DNA of 64,000 nucleotides from Prostheceraeus crozeri (lineage: Eukaryota > Platyhelminthes > Polycladida > Euryleptidae), in contig CAJQUW010003607.1 of assembly GCA_907163375.1 (NCBI GenBank), positions 1-64,000 of the forward strand. The letters are read 5' to 3'. The translations under genes and the position numbers were made by a program. The notes beneath the pieces are model-generated. The model saw only the letters and a list, made by a program, of their open reading frames with translations. It was not told where the DNA came from and did not search any database. Within the stretch, counting starts at the first letter, position 1; every line of letters starts with the position of its first letter. This document shows, in pieces, positions 52,518-64,000 of the stretch.

Positions 52518-53639
52518 AAGGCTTCCTCAATAAAATTATTTTTTCGGACGAGTCAACTTTTCGTTTGGATGGCATGGTCAACCAGCATAATTGTCGAATC
52601 TGGTAAAGAAAAGTCAACAGACACACTTCAGCGCTGCCATTCAAGTCCGAAAGTTAATGTTTGGATAGGATTTCAAGCTGCTGAATCGATGGTCCTTTTT
52701 TCTTTAATGGCAATGTTAATGGGGAAAATTAACTTGATATGTTGCAGCGAAGTTATCTACCAATGCTATCAAGAAGTGAAAAACGAACTTTGTTTTCCCC
52801 ATTATTCAAAATCAGTTAGATTTCCTTGACAAGCAGCTATGAAAATTGTTGGATTGGCCGATGTGGCCCAATGGTATGGCGGCTAGGTATCCTAATCTTG
52901 CCCCTTTAGACTTTTTTGTTTGGGAATTCTTGAAAAATAAAGTGTTTGCCTCACAACCAGGAAGTTTACAACAGCTGAAAGACAGCATTTCATCATCAAG
53001 TTCAGAAATCACCTCTGAAATGGGCCGCATCGCAATGGCATCAGGTCGTTCCGAAAACGACTCCAACAGTGCATTGACAATTGTAGTAAGAACGTCGAAA
53101 AATGACTTTATTTTGAAATTTCTTTCTTTTGGTTTGAAAAATTTAAGATCTAGATACATAAAAGCTTGAGAAAAGTGGAGTTTTACCGAAGTTTTTCATT
53201 TAGAATTGAATTCTCTTTCCATCCACGGAAAGGAGGTTTAATTACATGAAATGCATGTATTTTTATTGGTTAAGATATTTAATTGAATTTAATTTGAATT
53301 TGGCTAATTTAATAAGTCGATAATATAATTTTGTGTTTTATTCATTACACTTACGATATTATTACGATTTTATGATCACCCTAGATATAAAGTAAATTGT
53401 ATTTCAGTAGCGAAATTTGTATTTTTGAAACGTAATTTGCATTTTAGAAATCAGGATGAATAATAGTTTCAATATTAGATGTCATAAAATGAATTTCAGA
53501 AGCAACAGATGTACATGTATTTTCAAGAGCGAAATTTACAATTTCAGATTAATTCTTTGAAATTCAGAAATCTTGAAATATATTTTAGAAATTGTAAAAT
53601 GTATATCAGTTAATCAAGATTGTTTTCATGACAGTGTAA

Positions 53640-53985
53640 GTGACGTCGAAGATCTCTATCGAAGATCTTATTGTGGTTTGTGACAATCCACCATGTCACT
53701 GCGCTCTTTGACATTGCTGTTCGAGGACTCACCAGCAGACTTTCTTCGATTGGGATCTCATAGTCCCATGCTTACCCTATAGAACACATCTGGGCGAAAA
53801 TCAAATCGCATGTGAAATCTACAATTGAGATTCCTACAGCTGAAGGCCCTGGTGTTGGTGAACAGAGAATAGTCTACCTAGAGAATCTCATAGATGCAGC
53901 TGTTGCTACTGTTATGAGCACGGACTGTGCAAGGTTGGCACAGCATTCGGCAACTTTCCATACACCAGCCATTAATTTGTAAGAC
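53640..53985 (+). pseudogene. Second DDE transposase relic (Tc1/IS630-like DDE_3)
   Basis: One frame reads IVVCDNPPCHC, then SPMLTPIEHIWAKIKSHVK and GPGVGEQRIVYLENLIDAAV, the last third of a DDE_3 transposase (second D, final E in PIEHIW, and the GVGEQR tail typical of one invertebrate lineage). The start is missing and frames change. No terminal repeats were found. Confidence 0.65.
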
Positions 53986-55636
53986 ATGGAACCTGGTAGT
54001 TGAGTTCGATTTTGTTCATGTAATCTAAATGTAAAAAATATAATATCGATTAAATTAATATTCCTTATTTTCACTCGGCAAAGTCACGGATAATAAAGTT
54101 GGTCCTGTAGTACTGATATTTTTATACTGTTCTATATATATATAAAAATATTTTAGCAGAACTTTTGCTTGATTTCCTTATAAATTCGTATTTGTTCGTC
54201 GATTAGCTAAAATGAATTTAATCTGAAATATATGCAATGATAATTGAAATTCAATGCATGGCTTCTGAAAACCAATTAGCAATATCGATGATTCAATTTT
54301 TAAAATGATGTTGCGTTATCAAAAATACATTTCATTCTCCAAAAATACAAACTGCGAATTTTGGACGTTTCTTAAATTAGTTTGATGTTATCTAGAAATA
54401 CGAGCGTATTTTACCTTAATTCGAAAAAGAATTTGCGATTATGTAATTTAATCTCTGATTTAGAAATTTCATGTTGTGCTTTATGAAGCATAAATTATGC
54501 ATGTATTTCTATAAAACATTTCGCGCATTTTTATATCTTCTGAAATTTATTTCATTTTGTCCGTAATACATGTGATAAAACTGCAATTTACTATTTAACG
54601 TTTTCTGCTTTTAACTCGTTTTTCAAAATTTCATATTATGGAATCCAAAAGGTGTAGTGTGATTGATGTAAAGAAAGTGATTATGTAGCAAAAATTTATA
54701 CGTTATGCTAAAATATATTACTTTCAGTTATTGAATCATTGAATTTGTCTATGGTCAACAGCTAATGTTATAAAGTAATTTCAGCAAGCAACATAATGAA
54801 TTTGAATCTCGACAATTTGTGCATGCACCTGTATGATGCGAAAACTGTCACAAGCCTTCAAGCGCAATATGTCGCATCTAGTTATTGGAAAATATATTAC
54901 ATCATTCAGTATTTCTTCATAAAGTTCAGGTCGTTGTGCAGTTTTTATTCAATAAATCTCATTTTCTCTAGATTTGCGAATTGGATGTAGTCATCTGCTG
55001 AGGAAGGACGACAACACCATCCAAATACAGATAACATGCATACGACCGGATACGTAGCAAATGAATGAATGAATTTTATTCAAACTTTGTAACTTACATT
55101 ATATTTTGACTATGTTTGTTTTGTCAAAAAACGTTGGCATCGTGTACTTGTAAAATTGAAATTGTTGTAGCAGAATTTTGTACAGAAGAAATTTACTGTT
55201 TCCATTAACTCTGGAGAGAAGTTGAAAATTATGAACGCGACAAGGTCTAGGGAACTCATGACCTCGCAAATTCGATGGATTGTTATTCAAAGAATGTCGT
55301 ATTAATTTTTTTCAATTTTAATTTTTTAACATACCATACAATTAACAGGTTTGTCTTCATTTTGGAATGCAAATGCAAACTCTAGTGTTATATTCATCAT
55401 CTCTTCATGCAAACTGTGTGAATTTCCGAATTCCGAAGAGAAGTTGTATTCAACTTCTCTTCAGAATTTGAAAATTCACACATTTTATTATTATTATTTT
55501 GTAACCAACTATAATGAACTTTTTCATGTCAACGCTACCATCAACCTCAGAAACTAGTGTAGCAGTGAAGAGGTATACAATCGTATGTAGAAGTAGGCGA
55601 CCTCACTCCCTGAAAAACTTCGTGATAGCTCATGGA
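53986..55636. other. Non-coding stretch with a palindrome
   Basis: No gene. A palindrome at about 55412-55480 (GAAGAGAAGTTG / CAACTTCTCTTC core with further pairing TGTGTGAATTT / AAATTCACACA) could fold as a hairpin. Confidence 0.6.
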
Positions 55637-58600
55637 CCGTCGGTAGGATAACATGCAGCCGTAAGTCGACTTTTGCAACTTTTCAGGAGAGGCTTTTAAA
55701 GATTTCAATTCTTGAAATGTTATTTCAATAATTAGGTTAGGGGTCGAAACACAACTAGACGAGTACCTGCTGATGACTGACGGAGTGGAGTATCATGTTT
55801 TATATCCCTTAATCGATAGCTGAAGTAGTGGTCGATGTATTGTATTTCAAATGAAGAAATGTTGGATTCCATGAAGTATTATATAGGCGGATTAAGAAAC
55901 TGGCGATAACAAATTCAAGTGAAATAGTATTTTCCATTTGTAGTCTTAGGTATAGTGTATGTAGTTCCAATTGCTTTCGGTGTAGTAGAGTGTCATTGTA
56001 GTTCCATTGTTTACCTCCATTATCCATCAGAAATAGTATAGCATTAGTTCACTTGCAATCGGTGTAGTAGTATCATTGTGTTTCTATGTTTTATCTCCAC
56101 TTTTCTAATTTTCATCCATCCGTCTCCTGTTGTTTGATAATATCCATTTTTAATTTCCTTAACCTATGGTGACCATTGTCCTATTCTATTTCCACTACCA
56201 GCATCTGTAGTCGGTACAGTATTTTAGACGTCTGTTTTGAACGTGCATGCGGCAGTGTATGGAATCCATGGTAGCAGTATATTAACAGTAAGAATGAGTA
56301 GTGCTACAAGTCTTAAGATTTCCATTTTTACCAGATATTGTGCCAAGGCTGATAAATTTTAATTTGCTGCCACGAGGATGCTCCATTGAGTTCTTTTAAG
56401 AACTGATTTCTGTGTAAACTGATTCCTGATTAAGAACTGATTCCTATGAACTGTAATCCTATGGTTACAGCAGCATTGCATCTGTGCACTTGCGGATTGG
56501 AGAACGACATCAGTCCTCATTAGGACTACTTCAATTAATAATTTTTATAAATATTATATATAATTTCTCTATTATTATATATAGCAATTCTATTATAAAT
56601 TGCTGCTGCAATGATTTTCATCATCGTAGGGAGAATTGTCAGCTTTCAAATTATTACAACTGAAAGATTACCGTCCCCATTTGAATAAGAACTTCAAATC
56701 GAATGTCTACCAGGGTTCACAGATATATCAGTGACTTTTCCTACCATAGATATACAGGTTTACTTACGTCTGGATGTCAACCTGCGACAGCAGTCAATGT
56801 TTGATGTCATACAGACGTAAGTCGACTTGATTCCTGCTCGGCCTTCGCACTTAGCGGCACTGCGTTTTGGGGCAGACGAATACAACCGCTTGAGGTGATA
56901 CTGGCTGGAACAAGCTTGGCGGGTAGGCAAGATCAGAGAATCGTAATGTCAGACTGATGTCAGTCACTTACAATCAAAAGTAGACAACATACAATTTATC
57001 ATAAACAATGAGCAATACGCATCGACTATACCGTTCTATGTTTTTCCGGAAAGCTCCTTCTGTTTAAAAATCAATTGGTTAGCTCGAGCTTCGACGGCCG
57101 TCATATTCATGAGAATGAGATATATATTAATTTCTTATGAATAAAACATACAGTCCTGCCGTCGAAAATCAAGCTAACCAATTATTTTAAAAGAGATGGA
57201 GACTTCCGGAAAACAACAGACATGATCTGCACACTGGAAAGAATATCTTCATTAATTATGACGTTCTACATTAACTTGAATGAGCAAAAGACGAAAAGGC
57301 TCATTGCTATACAAATAATGATTCTAAAAACTATTCTTAAATTTCGCACCAGTAGTGAAAGATGCCTATAAAAACATAAAACCGGTAAAATGTTCTATAG
57401 GCCTATAGGCATACAAAGACCGGTTTATCTTGAGCAAGCCTACCAAAGTATCACTTGTATTTTTGTGAGTGTTTTATATCAATTATTCACTTACTGTACC
57501 TATATTGTCAACAATTCCTATAACCATACAATTTTCTGCATTTGAATTCTCCTCGATATTTCATTAATCAGGTGAGACCATATGTTTGATTAATTTACGT
57601 TTTAGTGCTTGAAGCTGAAATGCTGTCAAAACATGCCAAGTACGGAAAGTATTTAAACACAAACATGACCCAAGAAAAATCACTTTAACATATTTGAATG
57701 GTTTTCGGTAATAGATTTATATTAATAATCTATTCATATCACCGTTCAACTAGTCTACATTAATAGCATTTTATTACTTTGTCAGGATAGCTATCACCAC
57801 CAGTAACAAAGACAATGAGGGATGACTGCTGTAAGTAGACATCTTTTGTAAAAAGCTCTCCTTATAGTTCACAAATCTCATTTGCAAATAAATGATTTAA
57901 TTAAGCACGAATATTTGCATTTTTCTTTGGAAATAAATCTATTTGTTCTTACCAATTGTCTATTCACTCCTTCATGATTTGATAGTAAAAACCCATCTTA
58001 TTCAAGCATAAATTTTCAATTGTGCAGATTGTTTTGTGTCTCTTTTATAATTCGTTTTCTTTCGTAAATCATTTGTTCGGCTACAGTTGGCCAAATTTGA
58101 GGCATAGAATAAGCTTTTAAGTATAAAGTTAAAATTTTCATTCATCAGGATATTTTTGTATGCATTTACAAATTTGTGAGCTCACCTTCAAAATAATCAT
58201 CGTGTGCTGCAGACATCATTTGTTGAGGACGAGAGCCTTTATCTCGCTGCAGTGCGTCGTCCATTTATGAAAAGTTGGCATTCTATATCGAAAAATATTT
58301 CTTGTCTTCTTCAACTTGCTGGATGAGGAGTCTTCTTTTTTTCTATGTAAAGCACCAAACAACATCTTCCCTCCATAAGTCATTCTTGACATTCGGAAAT
58401 GATTCAGAGGAGTGCATATCCAAAATACTTTTGTTTTGTGAACGTCCACTGAAGATCACAATCATTTGAATAAGTTAGTGAATAATGAATATTCAAGAGT
58501 AGGCCTACGATGTTGGATGACATCATTACTCTATTTGCTTAATTGCCTATCATGTTAGATATCTTGGCATTTTTATTAATAGATATGTATATAATAATAA

Positions 58601-59464
58601 TCATCGGATTGCAAATTTCTTCATGCATTGATATAATCAATTCGAAATAGTACCCTGCATGCATTTCTCTTGAGTTAAGATAGAAATATCTACAAGCATG
58701 CAGTCATTGCATGAAAAGTCATGAAAGACGTGTGATAAACCTGGTCCATGTATAATTATGAATAAGGTTTAGTTCGAATAAGGGTAAGCTAATCCTAAAT
58801 TTGACTCTTTCCCTTATCTTTACAGTGATTGCAACCATCAAATGCGGGAAAACGCAGCAAAATCGCAAATTTCTTTTTGCATTCTGTTGAAAATAATTAC
58901 TGAATAGTGCATGAAACATACTATTCATCAAGCAAAAAATCTATACTAACATTTTTGCTTCCACTAAAGAGCCGTCCGCGCACAGCAATAGTAAAATCAA
59001 GATCAAAATTCCACCTTCAGGATAGCGACATGCACAAGTATCACGTGGAATCTAGTGTCTCGCTTTTTAATTCAAACTTTGGGTACATATTGATTCGCAT
59101 GTTACGTGATGTGAAATCGCCAACTTCAATTCATTGTAGGAGCACTCTCTTTTATCAAAAAAAGTTCTATTACTATTTGGTCTAGCATAGAGCACGCATG
59201 GAGACGCAAGTCGATTTGCGTCTGTTTTTGGTCTTTGAAAATCTATGGTGCTATGATAACATAAAGACACATCTCGACTTACGTCTGTATGTTGAATTAA
59301 TTTTTTTGAAAATTGACAAGCTGAAGTCCGATATCTTTGTTAGTATTGAGATTTCACCCGTAGGATTTTGACACAATGATAACAATCCCATAACAAGCAT
59401 TTCTAAGGAAGAAACTGAAAATCGAAAATTTTGACTTACGTCTGTATGTTATCCTGCCGATGGG
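55637..59464. mobile_element. Possible 3.8-kb TIR element, non-coding
   Basis: The left end reads CCGTCGGTAGGATAACATGC followed by CGTAAGTC; the right end, reverse complemented, reads CCCATCGGCAGGATAACATA followed by CGTAAGTC. The inner core ACAGACGTAAGTCGA recurs at about 56809-56830 and, inverted, at 59272-59290. No target duplication was identified and no gene is seen in between, so the element boundary is tentative. Confidence 0.42.
57030..57230. repeat. Imperfect inverted repeat, about 75-bp arms
   Basis: The left arm has TTTTTCCGGAAAGCTCC, then AATTGGTTAGCT and TTCGACGGC; the right arm has them reversed (GCCGTCGAAAATCAAGCTAACCAATT, GGAGACTTCCGGAAAA, given here as two separate words). 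It may be a small foldback element. Confidence 0.7.
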
Positions 59465-60162
59465 ACTATGCCTACTTCCATATGTATTGTTTTATAGCGG
59501 CTACCACTGTTCAGTCATTTCGTCGAACCCCAAGGTACGCATTCTACTAGTAGTGACTTTACTCAGCAGCCCCTGTTGTGCCAATTACTTTTGGAGCTCA
59601 CAAAGCAGCATTTTTAATGGAGTCGAAGCTCATTGCACTAATTTAAGTGTGCTTACTTTTTTTATATGATTGGCTAGGCCCTCTCTGAGCCAGCAGCCAT
59701 CCCAATTACCAAGGCCACTCAGCACCTCAGTTGACTTCTACATGAAATTTCTTGTAGACTTTGACAACATCACCCCAGCAGAAGTTCACATATCAACTGT
59801 CCAAAGTATAGTGAGTTATACATTATGTACTGTATACCGTATACATGTAAAAATGCTAGCATCAGAAGCGAAGTGAATCATTTTTACCTCTACGTAAACA
59901 TGAAAGAACTCCACGCCACTCGTGAAATAGGATTAACTTAACAGACATTATCACAACAAGCAAACGCTAACGTTCAAAAGAAAGTGGCGAAATCAACTTG
60001 GACGGAGTTGGACATTTCAGTCCCACATGCGTAGTTTACGCAAATCAACAGCTAGTGTACTGTGTAAACATGTAAAAGTAGGAAAACTTCTCAACTTCAA
60101 AATCATAGGATATCGTGGAACTTGATATATATATGAACTTCTAATATGAACTTCTATATATA
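59465..60162. other. Non-coding stretch
   Basis: Nothing recognised. Open frames at 59460-59669 and 59670-59876 have no known domain. Confidence 0.5.
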
Positions 60163-60422
60163 TTTGATGGCTATCATATGAATTGCCTGTATTGTCCATG
60201 GCATGGATTGACATCAAATATATATATATATATAAAGATAAATTAAAAAAATCAACGTAGTCTCAAGATAGAAATTGTTTATTCACGAATTTTCGTCTAA
60301 GACTTCATCAGGTGAACGAAGTAAATGTCTACATGTAAAAGATAACAATTTCTATCTTGAGACTACGTCGATTTTTTAATTTATCTTTATTATTAAGTCT
60401 CATGGCGATTACTTATTATCAT

Positions 60423-60505
<83 letters not shown>

Positions 60506-60610
60506 GAAATTAAAATTGAAAACATGACTTTTACTTATAAGCATAAGCGCTTTCTTTTCTTCAGATGCTTTATAAGTGATGAGATTTAGACAACATATAT
60601 ATACATTATT

Positions 60611-60658
<48 letters not shown>

Positions 60659-60748
60659 TATAAATATATATATAGCCTATACATTTATATATTTTTTTTG
60701 ATGGCTATCATATGAATTGCCTGTATTGTCCATGGCATGGATTGACAT
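60163..60748. repeat. Exact 50-bp direct repeat bounding AT microsatellites
   Basis: The sequence TTGATGGCTATCATATGAAT...GGATTGACAT occurs at 60163-60213 and 60698-60748. Between the copies are (AT)n tracts at about 60420-60503 and 60612-60655 and the inverted repeat with the hammerhead-like core. Confidence 0.88.
60232..60390 (-). ncRNA. Inverted repeat enclosing a hammerhead-like core
   Basis: Arms 60232-60280 and 60344-60390 are nearly exact reverse complements. In the loop, on the minus strand, CTGATGA (60305-60311) is followed by a small stem GTC-TTA-GAC and GAAA (60291-60294), then ATTCGTGAAT. This is the order of a hammerhead ribozyme (box CUGAUGA, stem II, GAAA, stem III), as known from Penelope-like element ends. 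The stem I strand next to CTGATGA does not pair well; pairing resumes only in the arms, so activity is doubtful. Confidence 0.42.
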
Positions 60749-63700
60749 AAGGAACCAAGTAATGTAAAGGGTCATAAAAAAAAGGATGAAGTTATGTGAA
60801 TTACCAGATTTGGTCACCAGCACCATCATCAAAAGGAATAAGATTCCTCCATTTAGCCCTAGAGCCACGCAAACAGTGTGATGTTGCTATGATGATTCCA
60901 AACAGTGTTCTAATATATTGTTCTAATATACTTCTAATATATTGTTGGCCACACTTCGAGGCTTGAAATGATATATCATATTCAAAAATTGGTTGAACTT
61001 TCACTGATCTATAGCACTTTCCAAAATTGGGACATTTAATTTGACTCGCCATATATGTATAAGTAGATACAGAATATAGTCTAATGAATATTAAACATCG
61101 CAGGGATGGCAACTTCTTTAATCAATGTAATACGGTACTTTAAATTTGATTGAATTGATTTGATGTAGTCTTGAGAATTCTTTGAAAGATTACAGAGATT
61201 TTCTCATATCTAAGACTCTTGATCCTTCATCATGATATTACTGATTACATAATTTCTACTTAAAATTCCCTTAAAACAGTTGCGCTATTGTTTAAAGTAC
61301 GTACTAAGGGGAGTGATTATTTTGTTTTGTACTGTTTCATGGCCAGCATTTCTCAAGTAAATATCCCATTTCAGCCGAATTGAAAGGAAGCCACCATGGA
61401 AATCCAAACATTGTTATAATGTCAGTCATAGCTACTAATGTAATTACACAGTTAGCAGATGAAGATTACGCAAAATGATGACAATGACAATGTCGCTTAC
61501 CAATTTGCTTGATTAATGACATGGAAAATGGATTCCGGTAAACTCACTGGTTCGTGTTCTTATACACACAGAATGTCCTGTCAATGAAGCTGTTCAAAAG
61601 AAAGCACATTGCTTCCCCGATACGCAAACAACTTACACAGGGTGACCATTTACAGATTAATGAATTAATTAATAACCGCTTGAGTATCTGCTTGAGCTTC
61701 AGTAGTTTTCTGTCACCTTGTATGCACAATATAAATTCGTGATTTTCCTTCTCGAATCATTTGAGGTGACATTTTCTTTATTTCCTTTCACTAACTACAA
61801 ATCGGGAATATGTTGAGAATACACATTATTATTGTTATTATACCAATACTACATAATTCAAAGCATTTAAAATGGATTGATAGACCATATCTGTAAATGG
61901 GTCCCCGAGGACCCATCTCATGCAGTAACGTCGGCAAAATATTTCATGAATATGAAGGTTGATCAAATCTGCATTTTCAAACGACCTCCTTTATTCGCTT
62001 TGATATTTGCAGCACTTAAATATTACTTTAACTAGTTAAATCAATGCTGTCAATATAATCTATTTCATATTACCTATATTAGATTGAATCAAAAATGATA
62101 TACACTACTTCCTCAAAGAAATCTTCTGCATGTCAGTTCAACAGCTGGACTAAATTTATGGACAAATATTTTCTAAAAAATATACACTGCTGTATCGATT
62201 GCAATATACTAATGTGTCGAATATTGAATCGACACATCAGTGCATATCTTTTTATGAATATTTTACCATAATTCTGATGAAAGTATTACCCTTGCTCACA
62301 AACTAGACTAAAGGAAGTACTTGCTACTGCCAGTCTGAATCATGTAAAATCGTTGATTGTCCAATGCACGTACGTAATTTTGAAGATTGGTGGAATGCCC
62401 AAAAATGGTCCAAAACGCTCGAAAGACAGCAAGGATTCAAACACGGAGTGGGTGCTTTGGAGTATTTAGGATTGGTGATATTTGCGGTCGTAAAAAACCG
62501 TACCGTGAGTGAGAGATATTCGACACTCGGAGTCGGAGCAGGAATTTTTTCCTGAGGATTTCTGAGCACATGCAGGGGGAATGACGAACGAAGTTTTCAT
62601 TTCACGCTCATGATTCCTTTCTTCATAAGAAGTCCCTGCTGATAGGGTCCAAGTGTGAATGCATACTTCACTCAACGATTGACATTATTACATGGGCGGA
62701 GTTAATCTGTCTACAAGAGAGTGAAGTATAGGAGCAGCAAAACCTTCAAAGAATTAGTTAACAATGTCACCTTTGTGATTGAAGCCACATGTTGTTTACA
62801 TGCATTAAAAATTATAACTTAGTATTGTGCAATACTGCGGCAAATTAGGCATCTTATTTACAGTAACCTCTTAGTGAAAGTGTATATAGTTTCGTCAATC
62901 ATATGATTACTTTCTTTTGTCGAACATGTATTACAAACTAAAATACAGCATGGAAAAAAACTATTGTTCTTATTGATCATTTAATTTACCAATCTTTTTG
63001 CTTTAAATCTTCGATTAAAGTTATGATTAATGTTTCCTATAGTTCATCTCAATAATTAACAGATCAATGAAGTGAAACCTGCAACCCCATTTGCAACCAC
63101 CATAAGGTGATAGTACAGTCTTTCGTAGGTCTATAGTATCTTAATCAAGATGGCATGCAGACATCCTTTTTGCAAATGCCAATAACCGCCAATGATCTCC
63201 AACAAAATGGGTTTCAAAATATTGAAACTAAAACTTTTACAATAAATGACAAGTTTGAATGAAAAGCTATGTAGCATTCAACACAGAATAGATTCTTTCG
63301 TTAATTAAGAATGAAATCTCTTAATAAAAACTTAAAAAAATTAGCTACCGATTATTTCTCATGAACAGAAGAAACTGAACGCATCAACATAACCATATGA
63401 AGCAACCTGATTTACTCCCATGGATTTGAGATATTTCAATTACGGCTCGACCGATTCATTTGTGCGCTCTTGTGACCGTGTGAGTAACCTGTGTCTTCAT
63501 TACCAATCAGCTGCCTCTAGACCTGTATTCTTCTACCAACGATATTCTTTTTGAAAATCGATTTTCTATATGCGGTCACTCTTCTTTAGTGACAATTATA
63601 TCAACCATTCTAATTCTTTATATTCGAAACTATCGTCTGTACTATATCGATTAAATAAATTTTTAATGATTTATGGTTTTTCTGCAAGAATAAGGTGGCC

Positions 63701-64000
63701 ACTCGTAATTGCACTTATAGTAGTGTTAAAGTTTTACAACTACAGAACTGGCATTAATGAATAGAGCAGAATATCATACTAGTATTAATTGTTTTCCTAC
63801 TTCTGAAAGAAGCAAGTAACTGAAACTCGCGAAGCATTTTCAAGCAATTTCCATGACGGCTTCGCTCCCCTCTGGGACTGTATGATTTTTTTGACTTGAT
63901 CCTTGTAACTTTGCAGTGAAATCAATTGGTTCATGCGTTTTACAAAACATAGGCCTACTGTACCGAGTGGGTGAAAGGGTCTGTAACAATGGGCGGCAAA
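60749..64000. other. Non-coding end of the window
   Basis: No gene, RNA or clear element seen. Open frames such as 60801-61112, 62324-62569 and 63570-63764 have no domain and usually overlap others in antisense. Confidence 0.55.

Larger units (their letters stand above)
50886..53169 (+). pseudogene. mariner-like transposase relic, split by a hAT-type element
   Basis: The N-terminal part (50886-51117) reads LKKLCNTGSVKDAERSS and later AKQISEIIRERPSTSIRQ, the helix-turn-helix block of this transposase group. After the inserted element the frame resumes with QELHEED-like sequence (52452 on), then KIIFSDESTFRLDGMVNQ (first catalytic D), PKVNVWIGF, and PNLAPLDFFVWEFLKNKVF, the WP.RSPDL.PLDFFLW-like block. 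There are stops and frame changes throughout, and the second catalytic block (QQDGAPPH-like) was not found. It is a dead copy of a plain DNA transposon. Confidence 0.72.

Noticed and set aside
60801-61112. 103-residue minus-strand frame
   Set aside because: No domain, near microsatellites, composition like the surroundings.

Overview
The window is animal nuclear DNA, probably from a marine invertebrate. It is AT-rich, carries a vertebrate-type (TTAGGG)n-like tract, many AGGCCTA words, and a dense mix of hAT, Tc1, piggyBac, Penelope, LINE and Polinton sequence. I found no convincing host gene: nearly everything recognisable is mobile DNA, and the assignment to a phylum is only an impression.

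Layout. 1-6.4 kb: a BED-finger relic of a hAT transposase; a complete non-autonomous hAT element (725-2823) with an 8-bp target-site duplication (TSD) and a hairpin with 348-bp arms inside it; the C-terminal GIY-YIG part of a Penelope-like retroelement; and a decayed LINE reverse transcriptase on the minus strand. 6,392-50,038: one piggyBac transposon flanked by TTAA, about 3.07 kb long before it was invaded. It was hit by a Tc1 element (6781-9002, TSD TA), a 319-bp MITE (9142-9460, TSD GATCTTGAC), Polinton 1 (9613-30259, TSD AAGGAT) and Polinton 2 (31194-48562, TSD CGCCCC). The piggyBac transposase is therefore split into four blocks spread over 40 kb. 50-54 kb: a mariner-like transposase cut by a 1.3-kb hAT-type element, and a second DDE relic. 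54-64 kb: no genes; inverted repeats, a possible 3.8-kb TIR element, an inverted repeat around a hammerhead-like core, and AT microsatellites.

The two Polintons are fossils but look young, because their terminal repeats are nearly identical. Both carry protein-primed DNA polymerase B, integrase, packaging ATPase, adenovirus-type protease, major capsid protein and several conserved small proteins. Each looks broken in roughly eight to ten places. Both begin with AGTAGT, but they belong to different lineages, since their gene sequences differ strongly.

The most unusual content is in their accessory genes. Both elements encode, convergent with the protease gene, a protein whose second part looks like TATA-binding protein and whose first part looks like a PC4-type domain. 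Polinton 2 also has a UBA plus IAP-type RING protein. Polinton 1 has two small RING proteins, a free-standing copy of the polymerase N-terminal module, and a row of small TATA-driven genes separated by three copies of a 147-bp module. Both elements share a spliced zinc-binding/coiled-coil gene with a 5' leader intron. Together these suggest that this Polinton group carried its own transcription-initiation factor and host-interaction proteins.
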